In this document: positions 47,573 to 56,500 of the stretch, piece by piece
Layout: the number at the start of each line of letters is the position of its first letter
Position numbering within the stretch: the stretch's first letter is position 1
Assembly (NCBI GenBank): GCA_963555705.1
Contig: OY743184.1
Location: forward strand, 27,296,639 to 27,360,638
Length of the DNA: 64,000 bases
Direction of reading: 5' to 3'
Origin: Ligustrum vulgare
Taxonomy: Eukaryota; Streptophyta; Magnoliopsida; Lamiales; Oleaceae
Notes under the pieces: model-generated
Seen by the model: only the letters and a program-made list of their open reading frames with translations
What the model was told of the DNA's origin: nothing
Databases searched by the model: none
Position numbers and translations under genes: made by a program

Positions 47573-49443
47573 TGTTAGCCCAAGAGTAAACTAACCAAGA
47601 GGGGGGTGAATTGGTTTATAAAACTTTTTCGATAATAATCTCAAACTTAAAAACCAATGGGTACAAATATGTGCACTTAGTGTTACAAGTAACTAATCTA
47701 TCAATGTAGTGTGCTATATATGTGTAAACTTAATTGATAAGGCAGGTATAGCACTTAGATATAATGTTGCACAATATAAATTGATAGAATAGAGTAAGTG
47801 CAATGTACGTAAGTAAAAGGGATAAGAGAGTGCAAACACGATTTATGGAGGTTCAATCAACAAACGTGATCTATGTCCCCCGTTACCGAGCTCTCCGTCA
47901 CGAGCAAGGCCAAATCCACTATTTTGGTAACTTACAACAAGGAGTACCAAATCCTTAGGCGACTTACAACAATGAGCGCCTATCCTTTTACAATCGAGTT
48001 TTCACACGGCTCTCGAAACCAACAATCGAGTTTTGATAAGGCTCTCGAAAACCAACAATCGAGTTTTGACAAGGCTATCGAAAACCAACAATCGAGTTTT
48101 CACAAGGCTCTCGAAACCACAAGATATAATGAATTGAATGTACAATTGAAATAACTCTCTTGACAAATGATATACTCAAATTAAGTACCGAGAGAGTTAG
48201 GCTAACACTTCAATAGATAGCAATGAATTAAGCTCGAGTGTTAGAGAAAAACTTTGATGCAAATGATAATGAAAAGTTTGATGCAATCAAACAAAGTTTT
48301 TCAAATAATCTCTTGTTAAAAATATTGAATCAAATTACGTACCAAGAGATGCCACACTTGAATAATTAACAATAAGTTAAGCTCAAAGTGTTTAGGCAAT
48401 GGAACTTTGATGAATCAAATGATGATGAAAAATGTAGTACAAATAATCAAAGTTCCTTAATTGGAATTTCTCTCTTTTAAAAGATTAAAACAAGTTTAGA
48501 ACAAAGAGAGACTTACACTTCAATTCCAATATAGAGTGAAGATGTTGAAGAAGTTTAAACAATATAAAACCAATAATCTTCACAAAACCTTCTTCCAAAA
48601 ACTTTGATGAATTTGATAAAACAAGGTTTAGATCAATCAAAGTTTTATAAAAATAAAAGATGAATAAAAACTAAGTAAGAACACTAAATTTTCACAAGAA
48701 AGTTTGTATAAAATGTTTTCAAAGTTGTTCAAATTGAATGTGAATGAAATGGCTATTTATAGATCAAAAAATTCAAATTCAGCAACTTTCGGTTGACCAA
48801 TTCTGGAGTTTCGGTCGACCGAATCATTAATATAGCCGTTACACATTCAACCGTTGAACTTTCGGTTGACCAATTGGTCGACCGAAACTTTCGGTTGACC
48901 AAAAGTTCGGTCGACCGAAAGTCAACTGTTGACCGTTGACTTTCGGTTGACTTTTGAAAAATATGAAAATTTTCGATTTTTAGGTTTCTAACTTGTTTTT
49001 CAAAGTGGTTTAACATAGTATAATCATGATTTAAGATCAAATAACCTTTGAAAGACAATCTTGACTTATATAAAAATATTTTATGCAAGTGATGAATTTC
49101 CAAGTAAGTTTCTTGATGCATAAAAATCATTTTCGAGCTCGTTGAAATTCATCGCTAAAGATTGAGAGTGTTATACCTTTACATAAGTTAAATCAACTTT
49201 TGAACTTGAACTCTAATTCTTGATCTTCATATCATGCTTTTCGACTTTGATCTTTGAATTTCTTTTGCGTCTCATATGCTCGATCACATAATTTCGATTT
49301 ATATCCTTGAGAGACGATTTGAACATGGAGTGTTTTGAATATTTATCATTACATGAAACACTTGAAGCACACATGTTAGCAACACAATAAATTCTTGTTT
49401 GTTATGATCAAAACAATAAGGTCAAATTGACCATAGGTCAAGA
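47573..49443 (-). repeat. 3' LTR of the Copia element (1871 bp)
   Basis: Plus-strand start TGTTAGCCCAAGAG, a start shared by plant SIRE/Maximus LTRs. It contains a ~30-bp direct repeat (caatcgagttttgacaaggc) four times at 47993-48118. On the minus strand a TATA box (ctataaatagcc, complement near 48752-48763) is preceded by an array of TTTCGGTCGACCGAAA palindromes and half-sites (48785-48955). Confidence 0.88.
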
Positions 49444-49840
49444 ATTTCCCCCTTTTTGATTATGACAAACAAGATGATTTGTAATGATAATATAAGCAAT
49501 TGAAGAGCATAGGGAAATAAGAATAATTGATAAGTTCAATTTAAGTATATATTCTCCCTATCTTATACAAACCAATGATGCATAATCTAGCATATAATTT
49601 AATCATTTTCATGCATATAGATTATCCAAATTCAAGCTTAAATCAAATCATCACCGTGTTTTCCCCCTTTTGACATAAGCAAAAAGGTGACATCTATCCC
49701 TTATTCATGAGCGTAGGTGTGATAAGCATAATAATGGGGCATAAGTAGAATATCTTGATTGTAATCATATTCCCCCTTAGTAACGCATTCCCCCTTAGAA
49801 AAGCATTCTTAGCATGAAAAATTACCAAAAATCTCAAAAT
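49444..49840 (-). other. Copia 3' internal non-coding region with PPT repeats
   Basis: In complement this has several polypurine tracts (at about 49446, 49662, 49769, 49787), typical of the region just upstream of the 3' LTR in SIRE-like elements. No ORF. Confidence 0.6.
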
Positions 49841-49869
49841 TCAGTTTCACGTATTCCAGTATAATCTCA

Positions 49870-50191
49870 TATCTCAAATCAAATCTTTCTGTAATAGTAA
49901 AAGTTACAGCGCATTTAAATCCTGTTCCCTCTTTTCAATTTTTCTATTCCTTGCTTTCTCGCTGGACTCAACAGCATGTGGATCTACCCAGGTCCTTTAT
50001 ACCTTGATTATTATTATACTGAAAAATATTAGTCCAAAATCCAAGAAAAATATTCGATATCGCAAATGAAATCTTCCTTTAACAGTAAAGTTACAGCGCA
50101 TGAAATCTTGTTCCCTCTTTTCATTATTCTATTTCATATTATCTTGCAGGAATCAATATCATGAAGAACTACTCAGATCTTTTACACCTTT
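49870..50191 (+). repeat. Two direct copies of a ~135-bp upstream block
   Basis: Copy 1, 49870-50003, and copy 2, 50055-50191. Shared words: tagtaaaagttacagcgcat / cagtaaagttacagcgcatg, then ttccctcttttca, ttctatt, and cttta-ac/tacacctt at the end. They are imperfect, about 75% identical by eye, offset by about 184 bp. They lie immediately upstream of the 178-codon ORF, so they may be a duplicated promoter. Confidence 0.7.
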
Positions 50192-50197
50192 AAATAG
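50189..50197 (+). promoter_or_regulatory. TATA-like TTTAAATAG before the 178-codon ORF
   Basis: TTTAAATAG starts 41 bases before the ATG at 50230. The same 9-mer recurs at about 50942-50950 before the LOG ATG. A role as TATA box is inference. Confidence 0.35.
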
Positions 50198-50229
50198 ATC
50201 GGTTGGGAAGAGGTTAAATCCATCAAAAA

Positions 50230-50766
50230 ATGGATAACATCCTTTTAAGCATTCGCAAGTATTATTCCAATCTTCCAATGAATGATCTGAGAAAAATTTA
50301 TCGAATGAAGCTCGAAAGATTGAGGTTGCTTATGGCTCAAGGCTTTCCAGAAGACGTGCGCTGGTTGATAGAAGCAAAAGTTCGATTAACTGGTGAGTTA
50401 CCATTGACATTTCCTAAACACCTGCCTGGTTTGGGTAAAAGCACTTTTGCAAAGAAACGAAGAGCAAAAAGGCTGAATGGTTGCTACAAATGTGCTCATT
50501 GGAACTGTAATACTCGTTGCAAATCAGTCGGATATTCATCTAACAATCGAGATGATAAAATTGAGTTCATAAAGGGTGGACTGAGTAGGGAGTGTTTGGA
50601 TGATATTCGATTAACTCTTGAGACGCACCCAAGTGGATATGTGCAACGGGAATTTCTTTCCTTATATGCTCAATTTAACGAGGATAAAAAGCGATATAGT
50701 CTCAAGAATACAATCGCAAAAGATCCGGTTTGCCAGTCTGTTTTGGCAACTCAGCATTTGATATAA
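50230..50766 (+). CDS. Basic Cys-rich protein, betaflexivirid NABP/CRP-like
   Basis: 178 residues, intact, intronless. The N-terminal half is helical and charged with GFPEDVRWLIEAKV at 38-51. Next comes GKSTFAKKRRAKR (69-81), an arginine/lysine cluster, directly followed by a compact metal-site-like group C85, C88, H90, C93, C97 and then KIEFIKGGLS (110-119). The order 'G.S..A.RRRA..., Cys cluster, ..FI..G' is the layout of the cysteine-rich nucleic-acid-binding proteins encoded last in the genomes of carla-, allexi- and vitiviruses, which bind nucleic acid and often act as silencing suppressors or in nuclear roles. I judge this from layout and motif, not from a database match. It could be an old endogenous viral gene or an unrelated plant protein. 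The C-terminal 55 residues match nothing I know. It precedes LOG by 256 bp on the same strand. Confidence 0.5.
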   Translation: MDNILLSIRKYYSNLPMNDLRKIYRMKLERLRLLMAQGFPEDVRWLIEAKVRLTGELPLTFPKHLPGLGKSTFAKKRRAKRLNGCYKCAHWNCNTRCKSVGYSSNNRDDKIEFIKGGLSRECLDDIRLTLETHPSGYVQREFLSLYAQFNEDKKRYSLKNTIAKDPVCQSVLATQHLI

Positions 50767-50941
50767 GGTAAATCTTTTGATAATTTTTCCTTTCACGAGT
50801 TTTGAGAACGGTTTTAAAAAAAATAAATCGCCGAAAGGTGACACCTCGATACGATAAAAAATATTCAAAAGTAGGTTGATTTTGACAAAATTAAATCTTT
50901 CCTTTTTCAAAGACGATCGTAAATAGTGTGGTTTTTCGGTT

Positions 50942-50950
50942 TTTAAATAG
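50942..50950 (+). promoter_or_regulatory. TATA-like TTTAAATAG before LOG
   Basis: Same 9-mer as before the upstream ORF, here about 80 bases before the LOG ATG and followed by a pyrimidine-rich leader (tttcctttcttttctttcaaaa). This suggests each ORF has its own core promoter; inference only. Confidence 0.35.
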
Positions 50951-51022
50951 CCAGAGGTTTTCATAGTTCATGCATCCCAAAATCACAACTTCTCGTAAGT
51001 TTTCCTTTCTTTTCTTTCAAAA

Positions 51023-51640
51023 ATGGAGGGATCAAAACTTAGACAGATCAAAACAATATGTGTATTTTGTGGATCACATGTGGGGAAAGGTTTTGGGTAT
51101 CTTGAGACAGCAGTGGACCTTGGAAAGAAACTTGGGGAGAAAGGTATCAATCTTGTGTATGGAGGAGGTAGCAGTGGTCTGATGGGCTGTGTTTCCCAAT
51201 CTGCTCTCACAGAGAAAGTAAGGGTGATTGGTGTTATTCCTGTCCCTTTAGCAGATATAGCAGGCAAAACACGAGGTCATGAAGTACAAACCTTATCTAT
51301 CCATGAACGCATAACTTGTATGCTATATGGATCTGATGCATTTATAGCCCTGCCCGGAGGTTTTGGCACCTTAGAAGAAATCTTTAATATTACCTCCTGG
51401 GCTCAACTAGATCTCCATACTAAGCCTATTGGGCTATTAAATGTTAACCATTTCTTTGATGGTTTGTTAACCTTTCTTGATCATGCAGTGGAACAGGGAT
51501 TCATCTCTCCATTTTCCAGAAGGATCCTTATTTCTGCTCCAACTATTGATGAACTACTGGATAAGCTGCAGTCATATATCCCAATACAAGATCCAGCAGG
51601 TTTAAAGGTAGATTGGTCGCAAGGAAGGGGAGTCAAGTGA
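51023..51640 (+). CDS. LOG: LOG-type cytokinin riboside 5'-monophosphate phosphoribohydrolase
   Basis: 205 residues, complete and intronless. LOG enzymes release free, active cytokinin base from the nucleotide in one step, in cytosol and nucleus. Features: Rossmann-like start ICVFCGSHVGKGFGY (12-26), VYGGGSSGLMGCVS (45-58), HERITCM (94-100) and the family signature PGGFGTLEE (111-119), with the catalytic Arg96 and Glu119 in place. It ends SAPTIDELLDKLQSYIP plus a short tail. The length is normal. In most LOGs the active-site Arg is followed by Lys (HxRKxxM); here it is Ile. The 'LPGG.GTLEEIF' and 'SWAQL' sequence resembles the divergent LOGL10-like group, as far as I recall. Classical plant LOG genes have several introns, so this copy may come from an intronless paralogue or be a retrocopy. 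It lies antisense within the Copia element. Confidence 0.9.
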   Translation: MEGSKLRQIKTICVFCGSHVGKGFGYLETAVDLGKKLGEKGINLVYGGGSSGLMGCVSQSALTEKVRVIGVIPVPLADIAGKTRGHEVQTLSIHERITCMLYGSDAFIALPGGFGTLEEIFNITSWAQLDLHTKPIGLLNVNHFFDGLLTFLDHAVEQGFISPFSRRILISAPTIDELLDKLQSYIPIQDPAGLKVDWSQGRGVK

Positions 51641-51687
51641 AAGTGGAGTCCGGTTAATGTAAATTTGACTTTGTGAATCCTAAAATA

Positions 51688-51898
51688 GGTGGGGGTAGAG
51701 TACGGAGTATACTCACTCTTGAGACACCCCTCTAATTTCCTAGGATGTCCTTAATGTTTAAATCTTGTGTGTGTACTTCAAATGTGGTAGATTACGGAGT
51801 ATTTTTACTCTCGAAACACACCTCTTTGAAGGTTTGTCTTTGTTTCCTCAAAAGATCAGAGGTGGTAGGATACGGCTACTCCGGAAACACATCTCTCA
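51688..51898 (+). repeat. Three hairpin-forming repeats downstream of LOG
   Basis: Copies at 51688-51733, 51783-51828 and 51859-51898 share ggt.gtaga.TACGGAGTA...TACTC...gaaACACa.CTCT. Each can pair with itself: outer (a)ggtg/cacc or agaggtg/catctct, inner ggagta/tactc. They lie 48-258 bases past the stop, so they would be in the 3' UTR. A poly(A)-signal-like aataagaaataataata follows at about 51983. Confidence 0.65.
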
Positions 51899-52049
51899 TT
51901 TTGAGGACTTTCCATGTTTCTCTCTTTAGCATTTGCGTGTACCATGTATTTCCTTTCAAGTGTGACTCTAGTGTGTACTCTTTAATAAGAAATAATAATA
52001 TCTATGTTTGACTATGAAGTAATTGTTATCATGAAATGAGTTAAAGGAT

Positions 52050-52615
52050 AATGCATTATGTCGACATATCAAAACAATTTTGGTCAACAATCATATCACT
52101 CTCAAAGCCAAAAAATAAGTGATCAAAGAAATGTATTACAAGAGTTTTATGAAGAGAAGAAGATGATTTCAAGTCATTTAGGGATTGTGTATGAAAAATT
52201 TGAAAATAAAAGAAAACCCCTTATTTCAGCCACTTTCGGTCGACCGAAAGTATGAACCGGTCGATCGAAACTCTGCAGAGTAAAAATCAGGAAGCTGCAG
52301 ACACTTTCGGCTGACTAATGGTCGACCGAAAGTCTGGTTTCGGTCGTACAGTTGGTCGACCGAAACATCTTTCGGTTGAGCATTTGTTTGACCGAAAAGA
52401 CAGTTTCGGTCGTCCGACAAAGGTTCGGTCGATCGAAATCAATAAAAATTGAAATTTTTCATTTGATTTCGATTAAAACATGTAACATACAATTATGCAT
52501 AAACCACATATTAGCACCATGTTTCATATTCATACTCAACATATTTTGAATGTAAGAAATTTTTATGAAGAGCAAGATGCTTTAATAAAAAATGTTGATT
52601 CATAGAAATTTAAAT
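52050..52615 (-). other. LTR-like U3 block with palindromes inside the element
   Basis: No gene. Between 52228 and 52438 there are full and half copies of TTTCGGTCGACCGAAA, variants of the array in the LTRs of the same element. The unit order and surroundings differ, so it is not a simple copy of those LTRs. In minus sense it is followed by ggctgaaataaggggttttc, in the position where the LTR has its TATA box. It may be the remains of a related, older LTR. Confidence 0.5.
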
Positions 52616-53532
52616 CATTGATAATTTAAAGTCCAAGATGTATCAAAGAAATTTACCTCATCCTCAATAGTCATGAAGCACATGTTGGCCATTTCATCTT
52701 GACTATCATCTTCATCTTGCTCATCATCACTTTCATCCCAAGTGGCTTGTAGAGCTTTCTTTTTGAAGAATCTTTTCTTGCTTCGGCACTTGGTACTTTT
52801 GTGACCATGTGATGATTTAAGAGCAATTTCGCGCTTGGCCTCTTCTTTTCATTTTCTTGTCCTCTCCTTTGTTTCGGCATTGTTGAGTTCAAAAGTCATC
52901 AACGTTCCATAAAGCTCCTCCAATGGATGTGTGTTGACGTCTATCGTGTTTTCGATCAACATCCTCAATGGATTCCAATCTTGGGAGAGAGACCTAAGAA
53001 TTTTACTCACAAGTTCACCGTTAGAAAATTTATGATCAAAGCCTTTAAGACCATTGACAATGTCGGTAAAGCGAGTAATCATGCAAGTAATGGGCTCATC
53101 TTGTTTCATAAAGAAATTTTTAAAATCTTTAAATAAAAGATTTGTCTTAGTTTCTTTCACTTTATTTGTGCCCATGTGTGTGACTTCTAAAGCATGCCAA
53201 ATATCGTGTGCGGAATCACATGTGCTAATACGATTAAATTCATTAATATCCAAAGCACAATAAAGTATATTTTTGGCCCTAGCATTTAAAGTCAATTTCC
53301 TCCTATCATTTTCATCATATTCCTCTCTAGGTTTTAAAATAGTTTGATCCGGTTTTCCATCAACCTTAATGACCATAGTAAGCTCATGAGGACCGGATTC
53401 AATGACATCCCAAATATTATAATCAATGGATTGAATAAAAATCATCATTCTAGTTTTCCAATAATTATAATTTGTACCATCAAAGAAAGGAGGACGATTT
53501 GTAGAATGCCCCTCAAGATTATGGTTAGCCAT
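52615..53532 (-). pseudogene. Copia gag, damaged (stop and lost zinc knuckle)
   Basis: From ATG 53532 on the minus strand: MANHNLEGHSTNRPPFFDGT followed by NYWKTRMMIFIQSID, the DUF4219/UBN2-type gag start of SIRE-like Copia elements. Then come YDENDRRKLTLNARAKNILY, the capsid helices and ELYGTLMTFELNNAE. The frame stops at 52849 (TGA). Beyond it, in the same frame, gag-like sequence continues (KREIALKSS, KALQATWDESDDEQ, MANMCFMTIEDEV) to about 52615. The CCHC knuckle expected between ALKSS and KALQATW is missing, so an internal deletion has occurred. The copy cannot make a full gag. Confidence 0.8.
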
Positions 53533-53572
53533 TTACTCAAGATTGTAAAATCTTTTAAAAATGAGCACCTAA

Positions 53573-53584
53573 GCTCTGATACCA
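53573..53584 (-). other. Primer binding site (initiator tRNA-Met)
   Basis: In complement TGGTATCAGAGC, 2 bp inside the 5' LTR of the Copia element. It fixes the element's orientation as minus. Confidence 0.9.
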
Positions 53585-53586
53585 AT

Positions 53587-56500
53587 TGTTAGCCCAAGAG
53601 TAAACTAACCAAGAGGGGGGTGAATTGGTTTATAAAACTTTTTCGATAATAATCTCAAACTTAAAAACCAATGGGTACGAATATGTGCACTTAGTGTTAC
53701 AAGTAACTAATCTATCAATGTAGTGTACTATATATGTGTAAACTTAATTGATAAGGCAAGTATAACACTTAGATATAATGTTGCACAATATAAATTGATA
53801 GAATAGAGTAAGTGCAATGTACGTAAGTAAAAGGGATAAGAGAGTGCAAACACGATTTATGGAGGTTCAATCAACCAACGTGATCTACGTCCCCCGTTAC
53901 CGAGCTCTCCGTCACGAGCAAGGCCAAATCCACTATTTTGGTAACTTACAACAAGGAGTACCAAATCCTTAGGCGACTTACAACAAGGAGCGCCTATCCT
54001 TTTACAATCGAGTTTTCACACGGCTCTCGAAACCAACAATCGAGTTTTGATAAGGCTCTCTGATAAGTGTGTTTTTACACACTTATTTAGTTCCTAAATT
54101 AGCACTTTAATTGACAAATTGAGCAAATATCTACTTATAAATTGTGTTTATCTTGTACAATTAGGTACAAACTCAATTGGAAAGCAAATAGACAAGATTA
54201 GAGAGAAATTGAGCTAAAAGATAAGCAAATTTGATGTCCAAGGACCTATCTGAAAGAAATCAAAAGTTTGGGGACTTAATTGCAACATCTCAAAAGTTGA
54301 AGGACCAAAAGTGCAATTTTAGCAAGAATAAGACAAGAGAACGTGGCTGGGAATCACATGAGCTGGAAATGATGGGAGAGTGATGGAGAAAAGATGCTGA
54401 GAGACAAAGAAGCATGGGCAAGAAAAAGTGCCGTGAGCTGGACAGGAAAGAGGCTGCTATACATATACACACACAACCAGACACAAAGGAGGGGAGGACT
54501 GCTGGTGACAGCAGCAGTGGGAGCTAGGTAGACAGAAGGTGAAAACCGGGGGGAGAAGAGCAGGGTGACAGCAGCAGTGGGAGCCAAGTAAAAGAGAAAT
54601 AGATAGAGGAACCAGGGGTTGGTTGTAGGCTGAGACCGGGTGAAGTTCACTGCTGGTGACAGCAGCAGTGTAAATCCATCTGGACCTGAGTTGCAGCTAC
54701 TGCCTGTGGAATTTGGTGATTGATTCTGCTGCTTGGTGGACTGCAGAAACGAAGAGAGGCTGCTGGACTTCTAGTTTGCTACTGCTGGTGCCTGTGGAAG
54801 AAGTGCTGAAGTGCTGGCTGTTGCAACTGCACAAAAGCCACTGCTGCTGATTCCTGGAAGCTGCTGGACGGTTCAAAGGAAGTAGAGGCTGCTGGTAGTC
54901 TGCTGCAACTAGCCTGCTGCTGCTGGTGATCTGCAACTGGAAATTTGCTGCTGCTGCTGCTGCTACTGCTGGCTGCCTGTGACTGCTTTGCTTGCTGAAA
55001 TTTGCTGGAGGAAGAGCTGGTGCAGGCTGCTACTGCTGGTGGAGGCTGCTGGACAGAAAGGAAGCTGCTGCCTGGACTGCAGTGCTGGACTGCTAGTGCA
55101 GTGTGCTGAGGACAGTGCTGAACAAGGAAGAAGGATGCAGAGATGAGCAGGCTGGAATACAACTGAGGCTGATCTTGGTTGCGGCTGGACACAAACTGAT
55201 GCAAGGCTACAATGCAAACTTGCAATGAATCTGGTTGCGGCTGGACGCAACTCACGCAGCGAGCCAAATTCACAATCTTCAAACTCCGGGTTTCTATTTT
55301 TAATGCTTCTTGTTATTTTTATTTTCGAACTCATGTTTAGCTAAATTTTAGTGTTGGGATGATTGATGGAATTTAACCTAGTTTGGATTAATTTTAATAT
55401 TTGCTATTTGATTAAATGCTTATTTCATGTGTGTTTGTTATTGAGATTATTACATGTGTTTGCTTGATCACCAAATATGTGTTTTGTGAAGTGTATGATA
55501 ATCGAGAGATATTATGCATTTTAGACCAAATAACAAATGCTCTAGGTTCTTGTTAAGGATAGAGATATACCTTAAACCCTAGATGATCCATTGAGCTATT
55601 TTCACAATGAGTTAATGCAATTGATTGAGCCTTAATCGACATAGAGATATAGTAGGTTAGACCAATTGATTAGGGTTGATTTCACTCGAGAGAGGTAATT
55701 GGCTAAACTTGGAAAATCGGGTCTAACATTGTAAATGAGTAATTTATTAATTTGCATGTTGAGAAATTAATTAGGCGACGGTTAAATGAAATCATGAATC
55801 CCAACCATTTTATCTTTTATTTTCCTTATTTTAATTTAGTTTAACAATCTTTTCTTTAAATTAGAATTTACAAAAATCCAACTTTTAATTGTGTGTTTCT
55901 TTTATTGTTAGAATTGAATTAAGTAAAGTATTATAATCTAAAATAAACATTCCTCGTGGGATCGACAACCCGGACTCAAAAAGTCCACTTTATTACTTGT
56001 ACGCGACCCGTGCGCTTGCGGTACACTATTTTGAGCGAACACTCTCGAAAACCAACAATCGAGTTTTGACAAGGCTCTCGAAAACCAACAATCGAGTTTT
56101 CACAAGGCTCTCGAAACCACAAGATATAATGAATTGAATGTACAATTGAAATAACTCTCTTGACAAATGATATACTCAAATTAAGTACCGAGAGAGTTAT
56201 GCTAACACTTCAATAGATAGCAATGAATTAAGCTCGAGTGTTAGAGAAAAACTTTGATGCAAATGATAATGAAAAGTTTGATGCAATCAAACAAAGTTTT
56301 TCAAATAATCTCTTGTTAAAAATATTGAATCAAATTACGTACCAAGAGATGCCACACTTGAATAATTAACAATAAGTTAAGCTCAAAGTGTTTAGGCAAT
56401 GGAACTTTGATGAATCAAATGATGATGAAAAATGTAGTACAAATAATCAAAGTTCCTTAATTGGAACTTCTCTCTTTTAAAAGATTAAAACAAGTTTAGA

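Noticed and set aside
48753..49130. 125-codon minus-strand ORF in the Copia LTR (and its copy at 56839-57123)
   Set aside because: Lies across the U3 palindrome array and differs between the two LTRs by frame; non-coding.
50662..51267. Minus-strand ORFs over the CRP-like and LOG genes
   Set aside because: Shadows of the plus-strand genes, without recognisable domains.
54354..55334. Long Ser/Gln/Pro-rich minus-strand ORFs
   Set aside because: They come from the ctg/cag-rich interior of a solo LTR; no domain, no splice structure.
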